A program made the translations under genes and the position numbers. From Pelomonas asaccharophilus_A (GTDB lineage: Bacteria > Pseudomonadota > Gammaproteobacteria > Burkholderiales > Burkholderiaceae_C), in the NCBI RefSeq assembly GCF_031458115.1, contig NZ_JAVDXV010000001.1:124001-188000 (forward strand): a stretch of 64,000 nucleotides of DNA. Direction: 5' to 3'. The notes beneath the pieces are model-generated. The model was not told the origin of the DNA and ran no database searches. It saw nothing but the letters and a program-made list of their open reading frames with translations. This document shows, piece after piece, positions 20,595 through 29,400 of this stretch; position 1 is the first letter of the stretch, and every line of letters starts with the position of its first letter.

Positions 20595-21023
20595 ATGAAG
20601 ACCTTCAGCGCCAAGCCGGCCGAGGTGACGCACGAGTGGTTTGTGATTGACGCCACCGACAAGGTGCTCGGACGTGTTGCCAGCGAAGTGGCACTCCGTT
20701 TGCGCGGCAAGCACAAGGCCATCTACACGCCTCACGTCGACACCGGTGATTTCATCGTCATCGTCAACGCCGACAAGCTCCGCGTCACCGGCAACAAGGC
20801 CACCGACAAGGTGTACTACCGTCACTCGGGCTTCCCTGGCGGCATCTACGCCACGAAGTTCAAGGACATGCAAGCCAAGCACCCCGGCCGCGCGCTGGAG
20901 AAGGCCGTCAAGGGCATGCTGCCCAAGGGCCCGCTGGGTTACGCCATGGTCAAGAAGCTGAAGGTCTACGCTGGTCCCTCGCACCCGCACACCGCTCAGC
21001 AGCCCAAGGCTCTCGAGATCTAA
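20595..21023 (+). CDS. rplM: 50S ribosomal protein L13
   Basis: A 142-residue L13, the normal bacterial length. It begins MKTFSAKPAEVTHEWFVIDA and contains LGRVASEVALRLRGKHK and HPGRALEKAVKGMLPKGPLG. It is an early-assembly protein of the large subunit. It is followed nine bases later by rpsI, the conserved operon pair. Confidence 0.98.
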   Translation: MKTFSAKPAEVTHEWFVIDATDKVLGRVASEVALRLRGKHKAIYTPHVDTGDFIVIVNADKLRVTGNKATDKVYYRHSGFPGGIYATKFKDMQAKHPGRALEKAVKGMLPKGPLGYAMVKKLKVYAGPSHPHTAQQPKALEI

Positions 21024-21032
21024 GGAACGGCC

Positions 21033-21425
21033 ATGATCGGAAACTGGAATTACGGTACTGGCCGCCGCAAGTCGTCGGTCGCTCGCGTCTTCATCAAGAA
21101 GGGCACGGGCCAGATCGTCGTCAACGGCAAGCCCATCGAGAGCTACTTTGGCCGCGGCACCTCCATCATGATCGCCAAGCAGCCCCTGCTGCTGACGAAC
21201 AATGGTGAAGCCTTCGACATCAAGGTGAACGTGCACGGTGGTGGCGAATCTGGCCAAGCCGGCGCCCTGCGCCTGGGCATCACCCGTGCGCTGATCGATT
21301 ACGACGCAGCCCTGAAGCCCGAACTGAGCCGCGCTGGCTTCGTCACGCGTGACGCGCGTGAAGTCGAGCGTAAGAAGGTCGGTCTGCACGGCGCCCGTCG
21401 CCGCAAGCAGTTCAGCAAGCGTTAA
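21033..21425 (+). CDS. rpsI: 30S ribosomal protein S9
   Basis: A 130-residue S9 with NYGTGRRKSSVARVFIKKG at the start. The C-terminal basic tail HGARRRKQFSKR reaches the P-site tRNA. A ribosome site (AAGGA) lies just before the ATG. It ends the rplM-rpsI operon, and a strong terminator follows. Confidence 0.98.
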   Translation: MIGNWNYGTGRRKSSVARVFIKKGTGQIVVNGKPIESYFGRGTSIMIAKQPLLLTNNGEAFDIKVNVHGGGESGQAGALRLGITRALIDYDAALKPELSRAGFVTRDAREVERKKVGLHGARRRKQFSKR

Positions 21426-21442
21426 TCGCTTCTCGACTTGTC

Positions 21443-21473
21443 AAAAGGCCGCGTCATGCGGCCTTTTGTTTTT
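21443..21473 (+). terminator. Terminator of rplM-rpsI
   Basis: AAAAGGCCGC and GCGGCCTTTT form a perfect ten-base stem with a five-base loop, followed by a T-rich tract (TTTTGTTTTT). Confidence 0.92.
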
Positions 21474-21523
21474 CCGTCGACAATCCCCATATTCGTCTCT
21501 GCACAGATTCACAGGAGCCCGCC

Positions 21524-21889
21524 ATGAGCGCCGTGCTTGATACCCTCCCCACCGACATCCCCGTGCCCCTGGTCTTCACCGACAGCGCCGCCGACAAGGT
21601 GCGCGATCTGGTGGCCGAGGAAGGCAACCCGGACCTGAAACTGCGCGTGTTCGTGCAGGGCGGCGGTTGCTCGGGCTTCCAGTACGGCTTCACGTTCGAC
21701 GAGGCCGTCAACGACGACGATACGCAGATGCAGAAGAACGGCGTGACGCTGCTGATCGATTCGATGAGCCTGCAGTACCTGACCGGCGCCGAGATCGACT
21801 ACAAGGAAGATCTGCAGGGCGCCCAGTTCGTCATCAAGAACCCGAATGCCACGACCACCTGTGGTTGCGGCTCCAGCTTCTCCGTCTAA
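21524..21889 (+). CDS. erpA: Iron-sulfur cluster insertion protein ErpA
   Basis: A 121-residue A-type carrier that delivers [Fe-S] clusters to apoproteins. The three conserved cysteines are C49 (GGGCSGFQYGF) and C113 and C115 (TTCGCGSSF). Its downstream neighbour anmK is convergent. AGGAG precedes the ATG at the correct distance. Confidence 0.95.
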   Translation: MSAVLDTLPTDIPVPLVFTDSAADKVRDLVAEEGNPDLKLRVFVQGGGCSGFQYGFTFDEAVNDDDTQMQKNGVTLLIDSMSLQYLTGAEIDYKEDLQGAQFVIKNPNATTTCGCGSSFSV

Positions 21890-21949
21890 GTCTGACCAGT
21901 TGGGGACAGAACTGGCCGCTGCGCGGCGGTGTTCCGTCCCGCATAGTCT

Positions 21950-23059
21950 TCAGCTCGGGTACAGCGCCCCGAGGATGCGGAGCCCCGCGGCTCCAGTAAC
22001 GGCCGGCAGATTGCCCGGCCGTTTTTCTTTGAAGCATTGCGCCAGCCAGGCGAAAGCGGCGGCTTCGACCTGATCCACCGGCAGGCCCAGCTCGGCACTG
22101 CTGGTGATGGCAACGCCGGGCAGCAGTTCAGCCAGGCGCTGCATTAGGCGTCCGTTGCGCGCGCCGCCGCCGCAGGCGATCAGCGAGGTGGCGCCAGGCA
22201 TCTGTGCCTTCAGTGCCTCCGCCGCGCTGCGCGCGGTCAGCTCCAGCAGCGTGGCCTGTACGTCCTCGGGTGCCTGGCCCGGCGACAGGCGCGCGTCCAG
22301 CCAGTCAAGGTGGAAGAGGTCGCGGCCGGTGCTCTTGGGTGGCGCCAGCGCGAAGAAGGATTCGGCCAGCAGCACGGTCAGCAGCTCGGGCAGCACCTGA
22401 CCCGTCGCGGCCCAGGCGCCGTCGGCGTCGAAGGCCAGCCCGCGGTGACGGGCGATCCAGCCGTCCATCAGGCAGTTGGCCGGGCCGGTGTCGAAGCCGC
22501 CCGTGCTGCCGTCGGTGAACAGCAGGCTGAGGTTGGCGATGCCGCCCAGGTTCAGCGCGGCCACGTCGCGATCCGCGACGCCAAAGAATGCGCGGTGGAA
22601 GGCTGGCACCAGCGGCGCACCCTGGCCGCCAGCGGCGACGTCGCGGCTGCGCAGGTCGCAGACGACATCAATGCCGGCCTGCTCGGCCAGCAGCGCGCCG
22701 TTCAGCAATTGCGTCGTGTAGCCGTCGAAGCCGTCGGGGCGGTGGCGCACGGTCTGGCCGTGGGCGCCCAGCGCGGTGATGTCCTCGCGTCGGTGGCCGG
22801 TCGCCTCCAGCAACTGGGCCGTGACGTCGGCGTAGCTGCGCGCGATACCGTTGGCCGCGAGCGCGGCGCGATGCAACTCGTTGGCGCCGGGCGCGTTCAG
22901 CGCCAGCAACTCGTCGCGCAGCGCGGGCGGAAAGGGGGCATGGACATGGCCCAGCACGGCCTGCCCGTCGAACAGCACCGCATCGACGCCGTCGAGCGAC
23001 GTGCCCGACATCAGCCCGATGTAGAGGGCGTCGGACTTACTCGGCAGCGGAGACGCCAT
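21950..23059 (-). CDS. anmK: Anhydro-N-acetylmuramic acid kinase
   Basis: A 369-residue kinase that hydrolyses and phosphorylates 1,6-anhydro-MurNAc during peptidoglycan recycling. Family motifs are present: YIGLMSGTSLDGVDAVL, GAHGQTVRHRP, LNLGGIANLSLL, FDTGPANCLMDGW and CGGGARNGRLMQRL. Its start overlaps the end of the M23 peptidase gene by 23 bases, so a wall-cleaving and a wall-recycling enzyme are co-transcribed. Confidence 0.95.
   Translation of the reverse strand: MASPLPSKSDALYIGLMSGTSLDGVDAVLFDGQAVLGHVHAPFPPALRDELLALNAPGANELHRAALAANGIARSYADVTAQLLEATGHRREDITALGAHGQTVRHRPDGFDGYTTQLLNGALLAEQAGIDVVCDLRSRDVAAGGQGAPLVPAFHRAFFGVADRDVAALNLGGIANLSLLFTDGSTGGFDTGPANCLMDGWIARHRGLAFDADGAWAATGQVLPELLTVLLAESFFALAPPKSTGRDLFHLDWLDARLSPGQAPEDVQATLLELTARSAAEALKAQMPGATSLIACGGGARNGRLMQRLAELLPGVAITSSAELGLPVDQVEAAAFAWLAQCFKEKRPGNLPAVTGAAGLRILGALYPS
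21999..22026 (+). terminator. erpA terminator embedded in the 3' end of anmK
   Basis: ACGGCCGG and CCGGCCGT form an eight-base stem with an eight-base loop, followed by TTTTT on the plus strand. It lies about 110 bases past erpA and inside the final codons of convergent anmK. Confidence 0.7.
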
Positions 23060-24425
23060 CCATCGTTTCCGCGACGGCCAGCTGGGTCTTCACGCTGGCG
23101 ACGGTCTGCAGGAACTGCGTCTTGGCGTAGCTGGGCAGCGTGATGGCCTCGGACGCGCGGGCGATGGCGCGCGGGTCCATGTGGCGGCCGCCAACGCGGA
23201 ACTCGAAGTGCAGGTGCGGGCCGGTGGCCCAGCCGGTGGCGCCAACGGCGCCGACGCGCTGGCCTTGCTCGATGCGCTGGCCCTTCTTCACGTCGATCTT
23301 GCTCAGGTGGGCGTAGACGGTGGTGCGGTCGCCGCTGTGGCGCACGTGAACGACGTTGCCGAAGCCGTTCTGCCAGCCTGCGGTGTCCACCACGCCGTCG
23401 CCGACCGAGCGCACGGCCGTGCCGGTCGGCGCGCCGTAGTCCACGCCGTTGTGCTGGCGCCAGGTCTTGTGGATGGGGTGGAAACGCATCGCGAACCCGG
23501 AGGTGATGCGCGAGAACTCCATCGGGCTGGCCAGGAAGGCGCGGCGCTTGCTCTGGCCGTCAAAGCCGTAGAAGCTGGCCTTGCCGGAGGCGCTGTCCTT
23601 GAAATAGACCGCCGAGTAGGTGCGGCCGTTGTTCGTGAACTCGCCCGCCAGCAGGCGGCCGGCGCCGCCGTCCCAGGTCACTGGCTCGCCGTCGGCGGTC
23701 AGCATTTCGTAGACGACGCTGAAGCGGTCGCCCTTGCGCAGTTCGCGATGGAAGTCGATATCGCCCGAGAACATGTCGGCCATCTGCGACGCGATGCTGT
23801 CGGGGATCTTGGCGTCGTCGGTGGCGGCGAACAGCGAGCTGCGGATGCTGCCGCTGCCCAGCGCGATCTGGGCCTGCAGCGGCGCGGCCTCGGTGCGGGC
23901 CGTGAAACGGCTGCCGTCGCGCTCGATGCTCAGGCGCGTGAAGTGACTTCCTTGCTGCTCGACCTTCTCGGCCGGGAAGCGCACGACGATCTTCTGCACC
24001 AGGCCGGCCGCGTCGGCCGTCACATGCACCATGCGGCCGGCACGGCCCTGGAAGATGCGGCGGGCCAGCGGCTCGCTGCGCAGGAAGGCGGCGGCTGCCG
24101 GGTCGAAAGCACCGGCGCGGCGCAGCAGGCTGTCGGGGGTGTCGCTGGAGCGCGTGGCCTCGGCGCGTGTCAGGCCGATGCTGTGGCTGGCCAACTGGTC
24201 CAGCTGGGCTTCGATGTCCACCGGCGCCAGCGTCTCGACGACGGTGCGCTTGGGCAGCTCAGCGGCGTCGGGCGCCATGGGCGCGATGCCGAAGGCGGTC
24301 ACGGCGAAGCAGCTCAGCGCGCTCACGACGGAGGCGGTCAGCGCGCGGGGGTGCCGGGCGGCGAAGTTTTCCGCGCCTTTCAGCACGGCTTGTACTTGCT
24401 TGAGACGTCTTTCGACTGCGGTCAC
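23037..24425 (-). CDS. M23 family metallopeptidase (MepM-like)
   Basis: About 462 residues from a GTG at 24425; an ATG at 24491 would add 22 residues of unconvincing sequence. One N-terminal transmembrane helix (TASVVSALSCFAVTAFGIAP) is followed by an OapA/LysM-like region, and a LytM domain at residues ~320-420. The zinc-site motifs are HNGVDYGAPTGTAV and GPHLHFEFRV, with VYAHLSKIDVKKGQRI between them. Enzymes with this layout cut peptide cross-links to let the wall grow. It is encoded with anmK. Confidence 0.9.
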   Translation of the reverse strand: MTAVERRLKQVQAVLKGAENFAARHPRALTASVVSALSCFAVTAFGIAPMAPDAAELPKRTVVETLAPVDIEAQLDQLASHSIGLTRAEATRSSDTPDSLLRRAGAFDPAAAAFLRSEPLARRIFQGRAGRMVHVTADAAGLVQKIVVRFPAEKVEQQGSHFTRLSIERDGSRFTARTEAAPLQAQIALGSGSIRSSLFAATDDAKIPDSIASQMADMFSGDIDFHRELRKGDRFSVVYEMLTADGEPVTWDGGAGRLLAGEFTNNGRTYSAVYFKDSASGKASFYGFDGQSKRRAFLASPMEFSRITSGFAMRFHPIHKTWRQHNGVDYGAPTGTAVRSVGDGVVDTAGWQNGFGNVVHVRHSGDRTTVYAHLSKIDVKKGQRIEQGQRVGAVGATGWATGPHLHFEFRVGGRHMDPRAIARASEAITLPSYAKTQFLQTVASVKTQLAVAETMDGVSAAE

Positions 24426-24620
24426 TCTCGGCTTCCCGGGGTTGTCGCTGGGGCAATCCCGGCTAGGCCGGTTCCACGCGAAGGGCCGCATCGCTGCGCG
24501 GCCTTAAAATCCTGCTCGGTTGTGTTGAAGCAACACCCCCGGTTCGAAGGGTGAATTCTAACGGCGTTGTCCTACTTGGGATGCCGGTTTACCCCGATAG
24601 ATCAATAACTTAACAATTTC

Positions 24621-24639
24621 ATTCGGCTTGTTGCCGAAT
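24621..24639 (+). repeat. Perfect hairpin just before the tyrS start
   Basis: ATTCGGC (24621-24627) and GCCGAAT (24633-24639) form a perfect seven-base stem with loop TTGTT. It ends 11 bases before the tyrS ATG, where a ribosome site should be; no clear Shine-Dalgarno is seen. It may control translation. Confidence 0.5.
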
Positions 24640-24650
24640 GGCGCTGCGCC

Positions 24651-25877
24651 ATGTCCAACGACGCCAAGTTTCCCGTCACCGATGCCGTCCAGGAGGCCCT
24701 GGCCATTACGCGCCGCGGGGTCGACGAGTTGCTGCCGGAAGCCGAATGGACCAGGAAGCTGGCCCGCTCGGCCGCCACCGGCGTGCCGCTGCGCATCAAG
24801 CTGGGCCTGGACCCGACGGCGCCGGACATCCACGTCGGCCACACGGTGGTGCTGAACAAGATGCGCCAGTTGCAGGACCTGGGCCACCAGGTCATCTTCC
24901 TGATCGGCGACTTCACGTCGCTGATCGGTGACCCGTCCGGCCGCAACGCGACGCGCCCGCCGCTGACCAAGGAACAGATCCAGGCCAACGCCGAGACCTA
25001 CTACGCCCAGGCCAAACTGGTGCTGGACCCGGCGAAGACGGAGATTCGCTACAACTCCGAGTGGAGCGAGCCGCTGGGCGCGGTGGGCATGATCCAGCTG
25101 GCCGCCAAGTACACGGTGGCCCGCATGATGGAACGCGACGACTTCACGAAGCGCTTCGCGGCCGGCACGCCCATCTCGGTGCACGAGTTCCTGTACCCGC
25201 TGATGCAGGGCTACGACTCGGTGGCGCTGAAAAGCGACCTGGAACTGGGCGGCACCGACCAGAAGTTCAACCTGCTGATGGGCCGCCACCTGCAGCAGGA
25301 GTACGGCCAGGAGCCGCAGTGCATCCTGACCATGCCGCTGCTGGAGGGGCTGGACGGCGTCGAGAAGATGTCCAAGTCCAAGAACAACTACATCGGCATC
25401 ACGGAAGCGCCGAACACGATGTTCGCCAAGATCCTGTCCATCAGCGATGTGCAGATGTGGAAGTGGTACGACCTGCTGTCGTTCAAGTCCATCGCCGAGA
25501 TCGCCGCGCTGAAGGCCGAGGTGGAAGGCGGGCGCAACCCCAAGGACGCCAAGGTCGCGCTGGCCAAGGAGATCACGGCGCGCTTCCACAGCGCGGCGGC
25601 CGCCGATGCGGCGGAGCAGGACTTCATCAACCGCTCCAAGGGCGGGATTCCGGACGAGATTCCCGAAGTGCAGCTGAGCGGTGCGCCGATGGGCATCGCC
25701 CAGGTGCTGAAGGCGGCCGGCCTGGTGGCGTCCACCAGCGAGGGCCTGCGCATGATCGAGCAGGGCGGCGTGCGCCGCGCCGGCGAGGTGATCGCCGACA
25801 AGGGCGTGAAGCTCGACGCTGGCGAGCATGTGCTGCAGGTCGGCAAGCGCAAGTTCGCGCGTGTCGTGCTGAGCTGA
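24651..25877 (+). CDS. tyrS: Tyrosyl-tRNA synthetase
   Basis: A 408-residue class I synthetase. The HIGH-type motif is HVGH at residues 61-64, and KMSKS is at 239-243. LELGGTDQKFNLLMGR binds tyrosine. The C-terminal S4 domain (LRMIEQGGVRRAGEVIADKG) contacts tRNA. The length fits the 400-420-residue TyrRS subtype. It is transcribed alone, diverging from the M23 peptidase gene, and is followed by a terminator. Confidence 0.97.
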   Translation: MSNDAKFPVTDAVQEALAITRRGVDELLPEAEWTRKLARSAATGVPLRIKLGLDPTAPDIHVGHTVVLNKMRQLQDLGHQVIFLIGDFTSLIGDPSGRNATRPPLTKEQIQANAETYYAQAKLVLDPAKTEIRYNSEWSEPLGAVGMIQLAAKYTVARMMERDDFTKRFAAGTPISVHEFLYPLMQGYDSVALKSDLELGGTDQKFNLLMGRHLQQEYGQEPQCILTMPLLEGLDGVEKMSKSKNNYIGITEAPNTMFAKILSISDVQMWKWYDLLSFKSIAEIAALKAEVEGGRNPKDAKVALAKEITARFHSAAAADAAEQDFINRSKGGIPDEIPEVQLSGAPMGIAQVLKAAGLVASTSEGLRMIEQGGVRRAGEVIADKGVKLDAGEHVLQVGKRKFARVVLS

Positions 25878-25897
25878 GTGGCGCTGGGCCAAAGACG

Positions 25898-25923
25898 AAG
25901 GGAGGCCGTGGCCTCCCTTTTTT
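25898..25923 (+). terminator. tyrS terminator
   Basis: AAGGGAGGCC and GGCCTCCCTT form a ten-base stem, followed by TTTTTT, 21 bases past the stop. A close copy of this hairpin occurs at 26462-26481. Confidence 0.9.
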
Positions 25924-25942
25924 GTGGGCGCCTTGCCGGCGG

Positions 25943-26380
25943 CTAATGGATGAACCGCTCGTTCCCCACGACGCCCATCTTCTGCACGTTGTGGTTCCGG
26001 GCCGAGGCCATCACGGCAGCGAAGGCGCCGTAGTCGGCCAGCTTGTTCGGCTTGACGTGCACCTCGGGCTGCGCAGCCAGGGCCAGGCGGCCCACGTCCT
26101 GCATCTTCGCGTCCAGTGCCGCCCGGTCGGCCAGGGGCTCATCGTTCCAGTGCAGACGGCCGTCGAAGTCGATGGAGACAACGTGAACCACCGGTTTGGG
26201 TGCATCTGCAGTGGCGGGCTTCCCCCCGATCGTCAGCGGCAGCGTGTGCAGTTGCATCGGGATGGTGATGATCAGCATCACCAACAGCACCAGCATCACG
26301 TCGATCAGCGGCGTCGTGTTGACGTCCATCAGGGGTTCCGGTTCTGCGCTGCCGGACAAGGTCGCGAGCTTCATTCCCAT
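25943..26380 (-). CDS. ExbD/TolR-family biopolymer transport protein (orphan)
   Basis: A 145-residue ExbD-like protein. The ATG at 26380 has a GGGAGA ribosome site. After MDVNTTPLIDVMLVLLVMLIITIP, which has the conserved Asp in the single transmembrane helix, comes a periplasmic domain ending VMASARNHNVQKMGVVGNERF. ExbD works with ExbB to use the proton gradient for energising outer-membrane receptors. No exbB or tonB is present within the window, so it must find its partner elsewhere. Upstream in-frame ATG 26395 is less likely. Confidence 0.85.
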   Translation of the reverse strand: MGMKLATLSGSAEPEPLMDVNTTPLIDVMLVLLVMLIITIPMQLHTLPLTIGGKPATADAPKPVVHVVSIDFDGRLHWNDEPLADRAALDAKMQDVGRLALAAQPEVHVKPNKLADYGAFAAVMASARNHNVQKMGVVGNERFIH

Positions 26381-26461
26381 GAGGTCTCCCAGCATCCGTG
26401 CCTGCGTCGGGGCGACGAGGCTGGGTCCATGGTGCCAGCTTGCGAGCGGCGACAAAAGCAG

Positions 26462-26481
26462 AGGGAGGCCGCGGCCTCCCT
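26462..26481 (-). terminator. Hairpin after the tricorn-like protease gene
   Basis: AGGGAGGCC and GGCCTCCCT form a nine-base stem with a GC loop, just beyond the protease stop at 26490. On the minus strand the following tract is only moderately T-rich. The stem is nearly identical to the tyrS terminator 560 bases away. Confidence 0.6.
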
Positions 26482-26489
26482 TTGTTGCT

Positions 26490-29400
26490 TTACGGCTTCA
26501 CCGGCCGCGGGTACGCCCCCGGCTTGACGACCGGCACCGGCTCCTCGGCGATCTTCTTCTTCAGCGCCGCGATGGCCGCTTCCAGCTGCGCGTCCTGGCC
26601 CATGAAGGTGGCACGCGGCAGGTTGTCGACGTCCACGTCGGGCTTCACGCCTATGCCCTCGATGAGGAAGCGGCCGTCCGCACCCATCTGGCCGAATTCG
26701 GCGGCGCGCATGATGCCGTTGTCGATCAGGCGGTTGCCGTCCGACAGCCACACGCCGGCGCCGGAACTCTGGCGGCCGATGACGGGGCCCAGCTTCAGGC
26801 GCTTGAAGCCTTCGGCCAGGGTCTCGCCGTCGGAGTAGGTGTCCTCGTTCATCAGCACGACCGTGTGGCCGCGGTAGACGTTCTGCATGTTCGGGTAGAC
26901 CGCCGCGCCGGCCGGCGATCGCGGTTGCCAGAACGCCCAGGCGCGGCGCAGCAGCTTCTCCAGCACCCAGCTGTCGATGTTGCCGCCGTTGTTGTAGCGC
27001 ACGTCGATGATGAGGCCGTCGCGGTCGCCGGCGGCGTAGTACTCGCGCACGAAATCAGCGATGTCGGCGGCGCCCATCGCGCGCAGGTGCACGTAGCCGA
27101 TGCGGCCCTGGCCGGCCTTCTCCACCACACGGGCGCGGCTGACGCGCCAGTCGTTGTAGCGCAGCTGGTTCTCGCGCAGTTGCGCCACCGGCGTGACGAT
27201 GCGCTGCACCGTCTTGCCGCCCGCGGCCAGCTTCACGTCCAGCAGCACCTGCCGGCCCGCCTGGCCGCGCAGCAGCTCCAGCATGTGCGGCGCGTCGACG
27301 GTGGGGCGGCCGTTGATGGCCGTGATGACATCACCCACCTTCAGCCCCAGGCCCGCCGCGGCCAGCGGCGGCGCGTCGGACGGCAGCTCTGCGTCGTGCG
27401 CGTAGATCGCGTCGATGCGCCAGCCGTCCGGCCCCTTGGAGAAGCGGCCGCCCAGGCCGGCCAGCCCCGGCACCTCGCCGGCGTCGCGCGTGTCGCCCGG
27501 GCCCACCTGGCTGTGCAGCGCGCCCAGCTCCGACACCATCTGCGCCATCAGCTCGGCCAGCTCGAAGCGGTCGGTGATGCGGTCCACCAGCGGCTCGTAC
27601 TTGGCGCGCATGGCGGCCCAGTCCACGCCGTGCATGTCCTTGTCGTAGAAGTGGTCGCGGTGCAGGCGCCAGGCGTCGGCGAACATCTGCTTCCATTCGG
27701 CGCGCGGCTGCGTGGCGATCTGCCAGTCGCTCCAGCGCACCTGCAGCTTGGCCAGATCGGTCGGCAGCTTGGGTGCGGCCTCCACGATCAGCACCTCAGG
27801 GGCGCCCTGGCCCTGGTTGCGCACCAGCATCAGCTTCTTGCCGTCGGCGCTGAGCTCGTAGGCACGCACATCCTGCGCCAGGATCTCGGCGGGGCCGCCC
27901 TGGTTGTCGATGGCGATGGATTTCAGCTGGCTCTTGTTGTCGAGATCCCGGTCCAGGAACCACAGCCGCTTGCCGTCGGCGCGCAGCGCGCGGTAGTTGC
28001 CGGCCGGCACGGGCAGTTCGTACAGGCGCTCGGCCAAGCCGTCGAAGACGATGGCGGGCTTGCCCTTCTTCTCGTCCTTCTTGTCCTCGGGCTTCTTGTC
28101 GTCCTTGGCGTCGGGCTTGCGCTCGGTGGGGTTTTTGTCGGTGGCCTTGCGGTCCTCGGCGCGCTGCTCGTCGGCCTTCTTCTCGGTGGCCGATTCCAAC
28201 TCGTCCTTGGCCGCGAACGGCGAGCGCAGGTCCGGCTGCAGCGCCAGCGCATAGAGCTTGGTGCGGAAGCCGAAGAACGGGCCGGTGTTGCGGTCACCCC
28301 AGGGGCTGGGGTTGCCTGTCGTCACGAAGTTGCGCGCCGATGCGAAGTACAGCCACTGGCCGTCCGGGCTGAAGCTGGCGCCGCTGACGTCGAAGCGGTC
28401 GCTGGTCAGCGTGTGCGTGCGGTTCTCTGCAATCTGGTGCAGCTGCAGCTGGTTGCGGTCGCCGTGGCGCAGCGACACGGTCCAGGCCAGCACCTTGCCG
28501 TCGGCGCTGAAGCCTTGCAGCAGCGGTGTGTCGTTGAAGGTGCCGCGTGCGATCTCGCGGGTGGACTGGGTCTTCAGGTCGGTCAGCCAGACATGGCCTT
28601 CCTTGTCCGTGTGCGCGAGCCAGCGGCCGTCCGGCGACGGCAGCAGGTCGCGGCGCTGGGTCGCCGCGCCACGCGTGAGCTGCTCGGGCTTGCCCGTGCC
28701 ATTGGCCGCGAAGCGCCAGATCTCGGTCTCGCCGCTGAAGTCGCAGGTGGCGAACACGCTCTTGCTGTCCGAGCTGAACTCGCCCTTGACGCAGCGGCCG
28801 TCGGCCGGCTGCGGCAGCTCGGCGCGGCGCAGTTGCTGCACGCCCTGCGTGGCCAGGTGGCCGCGGGCGGCCAGCAGCACGCGCTCGCCATTGGGCGCGA
28901 AGGACGTGTCGGTCAGGAAGTCCTGCGGCTTCTTGACCCAGCGTTCGCGCGTCTGGTCGAAGTCGCCGCCCAGCGCGATGCCGAGCTTCTGCGGTGCGCC
29001 GGTCTGCGCGAGATCGGCGGCGTACAGGTCCGCGCCCAGTGCATAGACCATGCGGCTGCCGTCCAGCGATGCGTGGCGGATGTCCCAGCCCCTGTGCCGC
29101 GTGTGCTGGCGCAGGTCGCCACCGCGGGCGTCCACGCTCCAGACGTTGACCGTGCCGTCGCGGTCCGACAGGAAGGCGATGCGTTGCTGGCCCGCGGCGC
29201 CGTAGGGCATGGGGCGCTTGTCGTTGTTGCCCTCGGGCAGCAGCGGCTTGGCTTCGGCGCTGCCGCTCAGGTCCAGCGACCACAGCCGCGACATCGCGCC
29301 GCCGCGGTACTGGCGCGCGTTGTCGCCGCGCAGGCCGCTGCGCGTGAAGTACAGCGTGCGGCCGTCGGCGCTCAGCGCGCCGTCGCTGGCCTGGCCCACC

